Source: Candidatus Eiseniibacteriota bacterium
GTDB taxonomy: Bacteria; Eisenbacteria; RBG-16-71-46
Reading direction: 5' to 3'
DNA length: 6,695 bases
Assembly: GCA_023249815.1 (NCBI GenBank)
Contig: JAHFBX010000163.1
Location: 1 to 6,695 of the forward strand
Positions within the stretch are counted from its first letter, which is position 1, and every line of letters starts with the position of its first letter. The notes beneath the pieces were generated by a model. The model had not been told where the DNA came from. It searched no databases and saw only the letters and a program-made list of their open reading frames with translations. Below, piece by piece: positions 1-6,009 of this stretch. The position numbers and the translations under genes are program-made.

Positions 1-688
1 GTTCCAACAGATCGGGCCGGCGCTCGAACGTGCGGCGAAGCGCCTCCTCCCGGCGCGCCCTGGCGATGTTCGCGTGGTGACCCGAGAGCAACCATTCCGG
101 CACGGACCAGCCGCGGAACTCGGCGGGCCGGGTGTAGTACGCGCAATCCAGGAGCCCGCTGTGGAACGAGTCACTCTCGACCGAGTCGAAGCAGCCCACG
201 ACGTCGGTCTGGAGCCTCGCCACCGCGTCCACGACGCAGAGCGCGGCCGGTTCGCCGCCCGAGAGCACGAAGTCGCCGAGCGAGAACTCCTCGTCCACCA
301 GGTGCAGGGCGACGCGCTCGTCCACGCCCTTGTAGCGGCCGCACAGGATGGTCAGATGCTCGAGTGCTGACCACTCGATCGCGGTGTCCTGCGTGAAACG
401 CCGTCCCTGCGGGGATGTGAGCACGACCTTGGTCTCCGCGGGCCGTGACGCGCGGTTCTCGAGCCCGAGCGAAGCGAGGGCCCGGAAAATGGGCTCGACG
501 CGCATCACCATCCCGGCGCCGCCGCCGAACGGGTAGTCGTCCGTGCTGCGGTGCGGGTCGTCGGTGAAATCGCGCAGGTTCACGACATTCACCTCGAGCC
601 GGCCCTTCTCGCGCGCGACGCGGATCATGCCGTCCGCGAACGCGTCGGGGAAGAAATCCGGGAAGATGGTGAGCAGCGTGATCTTCAT
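1..688 (-). CDS. trmD: tRNA (guanine37-N1)-methyltransferase TrmD, 3' end cut by window edge
   Basis: TrmD transfers a methyl group from S-adenosylmethionine to N1 of G37, next to the anticodon of some tRNAs, and so prevents +1 frameshifting. The 229 visible residues start MKITLLTIFPDFF, typical of the family. The trefoil-knot SPOUT motifs are present: GGGAGMVM (55-62), LTSPQGR (90-96), CGRYKGVDER (116-125; the more common form is GRYEG), SLGDFVLSGGE (136-146), the DSF segment with the likely catalytic Asp at 174, GLLDCAYYTRP (178-188) and LLSGHHANI (200-208). The family is usually about 240-250 residues, so only a short C-terminal tail is missing. The ATG at 688 fits the family N-terminus, but only a weak GAGAA-like sequence precedes it. 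It is last of the genes seen in this run, 75 nt after rimM. In many bacteria rplS follows, but that would lie outside the window. Identification is secure. Confidence 0.96.
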   Translation of the reverse strand, partial: MKITLLTIFPDFFPDAFADGMIRVAREKGRLEVNVVNLRDFTDDPHRSTDDYPFGGGAGMVMRVEPIFRALASLGLENRASRPAETKVVLTSPQGRRFTQDTAIEWSALEHLTILCGRYKGVDERVALHLVDEEFSLGDFVLSGGEPAALCVVDAVARLQTDVVGCFDSVESDSFHSGLLDCAYYTRPAEFRGWSVPEWLLSGHHANIARARREEALRRTFERRPDLLE

Positions 689-704
689 GGGGTTCTCAGG
701 CGGT

Positions 705-752
705 GCCGTGCGGGGCGCGAGTGCTCCGCGCGGCCGGGCAGTATGGCACGGC
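705..752 (-). other. Inverted repeat in the rimM-trmD spacer
   Basis: The 75-nt spacer between rimM and trmD contains a perfect 7-bp inverted repeat (705-711 with 746-752). It encloses a smaller 5-bp hairpin (715-719 with 727-731, 7-nt loop). No run of T follows, so it does not look like an intrinsic terminator. It could form structure just before the trmD start and lower its translation, as mRNA structure is known to do in the E. coli trmD operon, but in sequence this rich in GC such repeats also arise by chance. Confidence 0.3.
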
Positions 753-763
753 GCGCGGACGGC

Positions 764-1270
764 TCAGAACTCGTCGAAGCCGGCAGGCAGGTCGAGCGTG
801 ATGACGCCCGCGGACGTGTCCACGTGCTTCATGAACGGGCGCTGGCAGGGCAGCAGTCTTCCCTCCGGCCCGTCGAGCTGGAGCAGCGGCTGGCCCGCGT
901 TCCACACGATGTCCGCCACCTTTCCCAGCTCGCGCCCCGTCGTGTCCACCACGCGCATGCCCGTGAGCTGGAACGCGTAGGACACTCCCGGGCCGGGGTC
1001 GGGCAGGCGCTCGGCCTCGGCCCAGACCGTGCCGTTCACGAGCGGCACCACCGCCTCGCGGGTATTGATGCCCTCGAACGTCACCAGCAGCCGGTCCACC
1101 ACCAGGCGCGCGCGCAGCGGCTTCACCGTGCGCTTCTGACCGCGCGGGCTTCGCCACTCGAGCGTGCCGAACGCCAAGAACTGCTCGGGCGGGAGCGGGC
1201 AGCCGTCCACGTAGACTTCGCCGACCACGCCGTGCGGGCGGCCGACGCGGCCGATGGCGAGGCTCGTCAG
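764..1270 (-). CDS. rimM: 16S rRNA processing factor RimM, probable CTG start
   Basis: RimM binds ribosomal protein S19 and helps mature the head of the 30S subunit. The 168-residue product is of normal family length. The N-terminal RimM domain begins with the hallmark IGRVGRPHGVVGEV (6-19). The C-terminal PRC-barrel carries YAFQLTGMRVVDTTGRELGKV, and the protein ends LLPCQRPF...HVDTSAGVITLDLPAGF, all characteristic. There is no ATG, GTG or TTG upstream of the hallmark motif in this frame. The first usual start is the GTG at 1228, which falls inside the motif and would remove 14 conserved residues. The CTG at 1270 is the best alternative: it overlaps the khpA stop as CTGA and has GGAG (1279-1282) 8 nt upstream. 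A sequencing error or another non-standard start remains possible. The product is secure; the exact start is less so. Confidence 0.93.
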   Translation of the reverse strand: MTSLAIGRVGRPHGVVGEVYVDGCPLPPEQFLAFGTLEWRSPRGQKRTVKPLRARLVVDRLLVTFEGINTREAVVPLVNGTVWAEAERLPDPGPGVSYAFQLTGMRVVDTTGRELGKVADIVWNAGQPLLQLDGPEGRLLPCQRPFMKHVDTSAGVITLDLPAGFDEF

Positions 1271-1563
1271 TCCTCGATCTCCAGACCCATGCGGCGGTCG
1301 ATGCGGCCCGCGGCCGCGCCCAGCGCCAGGCGCAGCGAGCGCGCGGTGCGGCCCTGCTTGCCGATGACGTGCCCCATGTCGTCCGGGTGCACGCGCAGTT
1401 CGAGTTCGCCGCCGTCGCCGGCCTCGGCGATCTCCACCGAGACGTCGTCGGGATGGTCCACGAGTCCCTTCGCCATGTGCACGACAAGGTCGCGCAGGCG
1501 CTCGTCGTGCTCGTCCGGCGCGCGATGCTCGCGCGGGGCGTGCTCGCGAGGCGCGCCGATCAC
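1267..1563 (-). CDS. khpA: KhpA-like KH-domain RNA-binding protein
   Basis: This is a small single-KH-domain RNA-binding protein of the KhpA family (formerly YlqC). In other bacteria it works with KhpB and binds many RNAs. The core LRDLVVHMAKGLVDHPDDV...LELRVHPDDMGHVIGKQGRTARSLRLAL matches the family, with the RNA-gripping GxxG loop as GKQG (68-71). The 98-residue length assumes the GTG at 1563, whose bases overlap the preceding stop as GTGA. That adds about 20 charged residues rich in Arg, Glu and His before the usual N-terminus. No Shine-Dalgarno precedes it, so translation probably depends on the upstream gene. The frame stays open to an ATG at 1755, but that would overlap the upstream coding region by almost 200 nt. 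Being followed by rimM and trmD is the usual setting for khpA; lying after a glycan gene instead of rpsP is not. Confidence 0.9.
   Translation of the reverse strand: MIGAPREHAPREHRAPDEHDERLRDLVVHMAKGLVDHPDDVSVEIAEAGDGGELELRVHPDDMGHVIGKQGRTARSLRLALGAAAGRIDRRMGLEIED
1279..1282 (-). promoter_or_regulatory. Shine-Dalgarno supporting the CTG start of rimM
   Basis: GGAG lies inside the last codons of khpA, 8 nt before the CTG at 1270. The spacing is right for ribosome binding and supports CTG as initiation codon, where no ATG, GTG or TTG is available. Confidence 0.5.
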
Positions 1564-2594
1564 TTCGACGTTGGCGCGGGGCGCGGGGCGATCGGCACGG
1601 ACGATAATCGCAGCCCGCTCCAGAGCAACAGGATCGTCGACAGGCCCCACAGGAGCAGCGTCGGTCCCGGACGGTTTAGGCGCAGCATACCTAACCCGGC
1701 GGCGCATAGGACGGCCCCACTGGCCCACACCAGGAGTACGGTTCGTTTCGGACATTGGAGGACACTCGCGAGTCGGTGGTTGGAGTGGTCCCGGCCGCCC
1801 TGGTAGACGGGACGGCCGTCGCGCAAGCGCGTGAGGATCACGAAGATCATGTCGAACACCGGGTAAGCCAAGATGAGCGGCGCCCCGGCGCGGCCCCAGC
1901 CCGGGGCCGCTCCTTGCATGGTCATGAGCGCAGAAGCGCCAAGACTATACCCCAAGAACAGGCTGCCCGCGTCCCCCAGGAAGATGCGGGCCTTCGGGTA
2001 GTTGTGCGGCAGGAATCCGACGCACGCCCCGGCCAGCGCCAGCTGCGCCGCGGCGACGCCGCCGGCGCCCCGCTCGAGCGAAGTCCACGCGAAGCCGGCG
2101 AGCGCGATCGCCGAGAGCCCGCCCACCATGCCGTTCATGTTGTCGAGAAAGTTGACCGCATTCATGAGCGCCACGAGCGCCACCAGCGTGATCGCCGCCT
2201 CGATGCCGATGGGCAGCCCGACATCGGGCACGAGGCCGCCCGCGATGAGCATCGTGGCCGCGGCGGCCTGGCCCAGCATCTTGACGCCGGGCTGCATCCC
2301 GAAGCGGTCGTCCCATAGGCCGATCGCCAGCGTCACGGCCGCGCCCGTGAGCAGGTACCACGCCTCCCAGTCGGCCGGCGAGTGCGGCATGCGCGCCAGC
2401 GTGACGCCCCACGCGATCACCGCGGTCACGAACACGACGACGCCACCGAGCACGGCGGTGGCGTCGGTGTGCAGCTTGCGGGCCTCGGGCTGATCGAGCC
2501 ACCCGGCCGCCCACGCCACGCGGATACCGAGCGGCATGACGGCCCACGCGAGCACCGCAGCGAGCGGGAATGCGGCCAGCGGCGCGAGCGGCAT
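1560..2594 (-). CDS. MraY/WecA-family polyprenyl-phosphate sugar-1-phosphate transferase
   Basis: A 344-residue multi-pass membrane enzyme expected to move a sugar-1-phosphate, probably HexNAc-1-P, from a UDP-sugar to undecaprenyl phosphate at the inner membrane face, starting a lipid-linked glycan. Family motifs in order are LDQPEARKLH (33-42), the Mg2+-binding GLWDDRFG with D95/D96, NAVNFLDNMNGMVGG (145-159), HNYPKARIFLGDAGSLFLG (197-215) with D208, and RDGRPVYQGGRDHSNHRL (258-275), whose final histidines stand for the family His motif. About ten hydrophobic helices, including two at the C-terminus, support the reading frame to its TGA. In the third motif the second acidic residue expected (DxxD) is Asn154. 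The lack of MraY-specific sequence and the glycan neighbours favour a WecA-like role over peptidoglycan synthesis; the substrate is unknown. It starts 39 nt after the epimerase without a clear Shine-Dalgarno, and its stop overlaps khpA. Confidence 0.9.
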   Translation of the reverse strand: MPLAPLAAFPLAAVLAWAVMPLGIRVAWAAGWLDQPEARKLHTDATAVLGGVVVFVTAVIAWGVTLARMPHSPADWEAWYLLTGAAVTLAIGLWDDRFGMQPGVKMLGQAAAATMLIAGGLVPDVGLPIGIEAAITLVALVALMNAVNFLDNMNGMVGGLSAIALAGFAWTSLERGAGGVAAAQLALAGACVGFLPHNYPKARIFLGDAGSLFLGYSLGASALMTMQGAAPGWGRAGAPLILAYPVFDMIFVILTRLRDGRPVYQGGRDHSNHRLASVLQCPKRTVLLVWASGAVLCAAGLGMLRLNRPGPTLLLWGLSTILLLWSGLRLSSVPIAPRPAPTSK

Positions 2595-2633
2595 GGGGGG
2601 CGAGGTGCCGAGTGGTGGGTCGTGCGGCGCGGA

Positions 2634-3632
2634 CTAGGCGGCCGACACCTCGATCGGGCAGGCGATCCCCATGCGTTCGCAGTGGTCGCGGATGGTGATC
2701 TCGAGCAGGCGGTCGAGCGTGACCTGCGGCCGATAGCCCACGACGCGCCGGATCCGGGACAGGTCCGGAACGCGGCGCCGCATGTCCTCGAACGACTGGC
2801 CGTAGACCTGTTCGTAGGGCACCAGCTCGATCGGGGAGTCGCTATGGCAGAGCCGCTTGATGCGCCGCGCGAGGTCGTGAACGGTGACCTCCTCGTCGGT
2901 GCCGGCGTTGAAGACCTGGCCCTCCGCCTCGCGGCTCTCGGCCAGCATGAGCATGGCGCGCACCACGTCGGACACGGCGGAGAAGCACCGCGTCTGCTGC
3001 CCGTCACCGAATACCAGAATGGGTTCGCCCCGGAGCGCGCGCTGCACCATGGCGGGGATCACCATGCCGTAGGCGCTGGACTGTCGCGGCCCGCAGGTGT
3101 TGAAGCAGCGCACGATGATCACCGGAAGCTGGTACTGCTGGTGGTATGCGTGGCCGAGGCACTCGTCCACGGCCTTTCCGCAGGCGTAGGACCAGCGCAG
3201 CTTGTGCGTGGGACCGATCAGCCGGTCGTCGTCCTCGGCGAACGGCACCGTGACGCCCTTGCCGTACACCTCGCTGCTCGAGGTGAGAATGACCTTCCGC
3301 CGGTGCTCGCTGGCGGCTTCGAGCACGACTTCGGTGCCGCGGATGTTCGTGAGCAGCGAGCGGAGCGGGTTCTCGAGCACGTACTTGACGCCCACCGCGG
3401 CGGCGAGGTGGTAGATGCGGTCGCACTGGGCGACCACGCCATGCACCAGCGCGGTATCCACGACACTGCCCTCGAGGAAGCGAAAGCGCGCGTGGCGTTC
3501 GAACGTGGCGAGGTTCTCGGTGCTTCCGGTGGACAGGTCGTCGAGAGCCCAGACCTCGTGTCCTCGCCGGAGCAATTCCTCGGCGAGATGGGACCCGATG
3601 AAGCCGGCACCTCCTGTGACCAGGATCCTCAT
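2634..3632 (-). CDS. NAD-dependent nucleotide-sugar epimerase/dehydratase (extended SDR)
   Basis: A 332-residue cytoplasmic extended short-chain dehydrogenase that acts on a nucleotide sugar. The Rossmann fold begins MRILVTGGAGFIGSH with GxxGxxG at 7-13 and acidic residues D31/D32 suited to NAD ribose. Catalytic features are the Ser cluster of TSSSEVYG (117-124) and YxxxK (Y149, K153 in WSYACGKA). Downstream FNTCGPRQSSAYGMVIP and FGDGQQTRCFSAVSDVVRAM are typical of the sugar-binding half. Overall it resembles UDP-glucose 4-epimerase-like proteins with the AAAVGVKYVLENP segment rather than classical UDP-glucuronate decarboxylases; the exact reaction cannot be read. The ATG at 3632 was chosen because the protein starts exactly at the Rossmann strand and GAGG (3640-3643) lies 7 nt upstream. 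The frame extends to 3734, but that extension overlaps the likely promoter. It probably supplies a sugar donor to the adjacent glycosyltransferases. Confidence 0.92.
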   Translation of the reverse strand: MRILVTGGAGFIGSHLAEELLRRGHEVWALDDLSTGSTENLATFERHARFRFLEGSVVDTALVHGVVAQCDRIYHLAAAVGVKYVLENPLRSLLTNIRGTEVVLEAASEHRRKVILTSSSEVYGKGVTVPFAEDDDRLIGPTHKLRWSYACGKAVDECLGHAYHQQYQLPVIIVRCFNTCGPRQSSAYGMVIPAMVQRALRGEPILVFGDGQQTRCFSAVSDVVRAMLMLAESREAEGQVFNAGTDEEVTVHDLARRIKRLCHSDSPIELVPYEQVYGQSFEDMRRRVPDLSRIRRVVGYRPQVTLDRLLEITIRDHCERMGIACPIEVSAA

Positions 3633-3639
3633 GCGATGT

Positions 3640-3643
3640 CCTC
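3640..3643 (-). promoter_or_regulatory. Shine-Dalgarno deciding the epimerase start
   Basis: GAGG stands 7 nt before the ATG at 3632 and selects that start over the upstream in-frame ATG at 3734, which would add 34 residues with no family match ahead of the Rossmann motif. Confidence 0.6.
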
Positions 3644-3721
3644 GAGTTTTACCTTCAAGCGTGATGTCCATCCCGGTGCATCCCGCTGCAGGCGCCGCCC
3701 GATTCGCGGCACGACGTGCGA

Positions 3722-3750
3722 AAGGTAGGCACATGAAGCTGTCAAGTCAA
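3722..3750 (-). promoter_or_regulatory. Candidate sigma-70-type promoter before the epimerase
   Basis: On the minus strand TTGACT (3745-3750), 17 nt of spacer and TACCTT (3722-3727) form a plausible -35/-10 pair; a perfect TTGACA (3740-3745) overlaps the first hexamer but is only 12 nt from the -10. The -35 lies in the last codons and stop of the GT4 gene. Transcription would start near 3715, giving a leader of roughly 80 nt before the epimerase ATG. It may drive the run from the epimerase to trmD. The -10 is a weak match, so this is tentative. Confidence 0.45.
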
Positions 3751-4941
3751 TGGTGGAACACCTGATTCTCGCGCCTCCCGGGCGACCCGCTCCAGCTCCC
3801 GCCCCAGCGCCTCCCAGGAGAAGTGGACCCGTGCATGCGCGCGGGCCCGCTGCGCGAGCGCGGCCGCGGCCCCGGCGTCAGCCAGTAGTGACGCGGTCTC
3901 GCGTGCGAGCCCCGGGGCATCGGCCGCGACGCGCACGAGACTCGCCGCCTCCACGCCAAGACCCGCGGCGACGCCCGGCGTGGTCACCACCGGGACGCCT
4001 GCCGCCATGCCCTCGAGCACCTTGTTCTGGATCCCGCTCGAGAAACGCAGCGGCGCGAGCAGGACATGGGCTGCGGCCCACAACGGACCGAGATCGGGCA
4101 CCTGCCCCGTGACCGTGACACCAGGCGACGACGCCAGCGCGCGAACCTCGCGACGAGGCTCTGCCCCGGCCAGCCAGAGTTCCGCCCTGGGCTCGAGTTT
4201 TCGCAACTCGGGGAACACCTCACGCGCGGCGAATACCGCCGCGTCCACGTTGTGGGGAACACTCAGATTACCCAGGAACATCACGCGCGGTTCCCGCGCT
4301 CGCTCGGGGACCACGTCGAACAGCGCCGGATCCACCCCGTGCGGCACCTGGCGGGCGTTCGTGACCCCACGTCGACGCAGCACGTCGCGGTCCAGGCCCG
4401 AGACCAGCCACGCCTCGCGGAAGTCGCGCGCCGCCGCGCACTCGTAGGCGGCCACTCGCCTTCGCTCCCAATCGATGACCGGCCGCTTCCACCCCGGTTC
4501 GAATCGCGCCGCGCCCTCGAGATTCTGCGCGATCGAGTCTGCCAGGAACAGCACCTTGGCCGGGTGCGGGATCCCCCGGACGGCCTGGGCCATGCGAAAG
4601 AGCTGGACGAACGCGACGTCGTATCCGCCGCTCGAGAGCAGCCGCCCGGCTCGCTCGCGCATCGCCGGCGAGCGGTAGTAGGCCACCTGGGAGGGCTCGG
4701 GGGAGAGGAGCGCCAGCCACGCGCGGGCCCAGGAGCCGAGCCGCGGCAGCGGCACGGTCTCGACCTCGAGGCCCAGTTCGAGCAGGGCCTGTCGCGCCTC
4801 CGGCGCCTCGCTGCCGTCCACGTGCGAGAGCAGCGTGACCTCGTGATCGCGGCCGAGCACGCGCAGCAGTGCGAACGCGGTCATGCGGTCGCCGCGGTCG
4901 GGCGGCCACGGGAAGCGCGGCGTCAGGAACAGCACCCTCAC
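3742..4941 (-). CDS. Glycosyltransferase family 4 (GT-B fold)
   Basis: A 399-residue GT-B glycosyltransferase expected to add a sugar from a nucleotide donor to a growing lipid-linked or surface glycan at the cytoplasmic membrane face. The N-terminal acceptor domain begins RVLFLTPRFPWPPDRGDRM, with the phosphate-loop-like PPDRGDR. The C-terminal donor domain includes VPHGVDPALF (199-208), RVMFLGNLSVPHNVDAAVFAAREVFPEL (219-246), VTVTGQVPDL (276-284) and SSGIQNKVLEGMAAGVPVVTT (301-321), where E310 lies in the usual nucleotide-sugar-binding segment. The pattern recalls the sugar transferases associated with PEP-CTERM/exosortase loci (TIGR03087-like), from memory and unchecked. The GTG at 4941 was chosen because the first beta strand starts there, GAGG (4952-4955) is 10 nt upstream, and it lies 16 nt after the GT2 stop. 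The frame extends to 5217, but only as a shadow of the GT2 gene. Confidence 0.9.
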   Translation of the reverse strand: MRVLFLTPRFPWPPDRGDRMTAFALLRVLGRDHEVTLLSHVDGSEAPEARQALLELGLEVETVPLPRLGSWARAWLALLSPEPSQVAYYRSPAMRERAGRLLSSGGYDVAFVQLFRMAQAVRGIPHPAKVLFLADSIAQNLEGAARFEPGWKRPVIDWERRRVAAYECAAARDFREAWLVSGLDRDVLRRRGVTNARQVPHGVDPALFDVVPERAREPRVMFLGNLSVPHNVDAAVFAAREVFPELRKLEPRAELWLAGAEPRREVRALASSPGVTVTGQVPDLGPLWAAAHVLLAPLRFSSGIQNKVLEGMAAGVPVVTTPGVAAGLGVEAASLVRVAADAPGLARETASLLADAGAAAALAQRARAHARVHFSWEALGRELERVAREARESGVPPLT

Positions 4942-4957
4942 GAGCGGCGGGCCTCGC

Positions 4958-5893
4958 TCACGCTGCGCGTCCCCGTCGCCAGGCCCAGACGGCCGCGAAA
5001 CGCTCGAGCTGGTGGCGCGTGTGGGCGCGCGGCCGTCCCCCTTCGGAGAACGCCCGCAATCTCCAGTACACCAGCCGCAGAACGGCGCCGAGCGTGACGA
5101 GCTCACGGGCCACGCCCGCGCGCCAGGCTCCACGGTTCCGTCGTACGAATGCCAGCCGGGCCTCGATGTTCCGCACGAACAGCGCGCCGCGGTCGCGGGT
5201 ACCCGAGGCGCCACCATGGTGCAGTACCCGGGCGCGCGTCGTGTGCCACACCTCGCGCCCCGCCCTATAGGCGCGCCAACACCAGTCCAGGTCCTCGCCG
5301 TACATGAACAGTGTCTCGTCGAACCCGCGACTCGCTTCGAACCAGTCCCGGGTCACCAGCATGCAGGCCCCGCTCACCCATGGCGCCGGACCGTCGTGGT
5401 CCCGGCGCTCGGGCGCCATGGAGACGCTTCCGAAGCCCAACCGGAGCAGCGCCCGATGGAGGCCGAGCGATTCCACCGCGAGGTTCACGAGCCCCGGGAA
5501 CGCAAACCGGGACGGCTGGGCGCTGCCGTCCCGGTTGGAGAGCGCAAGCCCGAGGATCGCGGCGTGCGGGTGGCCCGCCAGCACGTCCCGTCCCAGCGCG
5601 AGCGCGCCGGCGGGCAGCTCGGTGTCGGGATTCACGAGCGCGAACACGTCGGCCGAGGCCCGGTGCATGCCCAGATTGTTCGCGCGGGAGAAGCCCAGGT
5701 TCTCGTTGAACGCGAGCAGCTTCACCTCGGGGAACTCCGCGACCACCATCGCTGCGCTGCCGTCGGTGGAAGCGTTGTCCACGACCCAGCACTCCGCCAC
5801 CGCCTCGCGCTGGTCACGCACGGTCTCGAGGCAGCGGCGCAGCAGGTCCCGCACCTGGTAGCTCACGATGATCACGGCCAAGCGGGACATCAT
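4958..5893 (-). CDS. Glycosyltransferase family 2, WbbL-like
   Basis: A 311-residue GT-A glycosyltransferase of the WbbL/rhamnosyltransferase-like group, expected to extend a lipid-linked glycan in the cytoplasm. Motifs in order are LAVIIVSYQ (5-13), VVDNASTDGS (37-46) for nucleotide binding, NENLGFSRANNLGM (63-76), LVNPDTE (86-92) carrying the metal-binding DxD-like NPDTE, PWVSGACMLVTRDWFEASRGFDETLFMYGEDLDWCWRAYRAG (171-212) with the acidic ED pair (E200, D201) as likely catalytic base, and VLHHGGAS. The C-terminal 60 residues are basic and aromatic and may touch the membrane. Two ATGs stand side by side; GAGG (5898-5901) is 4 nt from the first (5893) and 7 nt from the second (5890), so the second may be the true start. 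The donor sugar cannot be told from sequence. It is first in its run, back to back with the ligase-like gene. Confidence 0.92.
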   Translation of the reverse strand: MMSRLAVIIVSYQVRDLLRRCLETVRDQREAVAECWVVDNASTDGSAAMVVAEFPEVKLLAFNENLGFSRANNLGMHRASADVFALVNPDTELPAGALALGRDVLAGHPHAAILGLALSNRDGSAQPSRFAFPGLVNLAVESLGLHRALLRLGFGSVSMAPERRDHDGPAPWVSGACMLVTRDWFEASRGFDETLFMYGEDLDWCWRAYRAGREVWHTTRARVLHHGGASGTRDRGALFVRNIEARLAFVRRNRGAWRAGVARELVTLGAVLRLVYWRLRAFSEGGRPRAHTRHQLERFAAVWAWRRGRAA

Positions 5894-6009
5894 GCGTCCT
5901 CGGTGGGGTGATGGGGCTCGGCGCAGCGCGGTCGAGCCAGGCGATTCCCTGCGCGGCGCCTCGGACGGCGCTGGTGGAGCTCCTGCCGACCCGATTAAAG
6001 TAGCGCCCC
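5894..6009. promoter_or_regulatory. Divergent intergenic region with candidate promoters
   Basis: This 116-nt gap separates the GT2 gene (minus) from the ligase-like gene (plus). Its only AT-rich patch is at 5994-6001. On the plus strand it reads TAAAGT (5996-6001), 8 nt before the GTG at 6010; on the minus strand TTTAAT (5994-5999). Both resemble -10 hexamers, but I see no good -35 for either. A 6-bp hairpin (5915-5920 with 5933-5938) and a second 6-bp inverted repeat (5921-5926 with 5949-5954) lie nearer the GT2 start and could be operator or leader structures, though chance is likely in GC-rich DNA. Confidence 0.4.

Noticed and set aside
1267..1755. A 162-residue form of the KH protein starting at the ATG at 1755
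   Set aside because: Its first 64 residues overlap the well-supported C-terminal helices of the WecA-like enzyme, resemble no KhpA N-terminus, and have no Shine-Dalgarno; the GTG at 1563 overlapping the stop is simpler. Kept as a finding only for the codon-use question.
1764..1773. Perfect 10-bp palindrome within the WecA-like gene
   Set aside because: It is short, lies inside conserved coding sequence, and is expected by chance in DNA of this composition.
551..1834. Long plus-strand open frame of 427 codons opposite trmD, rimM and khpA
   Set aside because: It is antisense to three recognised genes and its translation is Arg/Ala/His-rich, as expected of a shadow frame in GC-rich DNA.
2382..3728. 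Long plus-strand open frame of 448 codons opposite the epimerase
   Set aside because: Antisense to a clear SDR gene, with shadow-type composition and no recognisable domain.
3633..3734. N-terminal extension of the epimerase from the ATG at 3734
   Set aside because: It would place 34 unrelated residues before the Rossmann strand and overlap the probable promoter, while the ATG at 3632 has a well-spaced GAGG.
4942..5217. N-terminal extension of the GT4 protein to 5217
   Set aside because: This part is another frame of the GT2 gene and has low-complexity, non-family sequence; the family start is at 4941.
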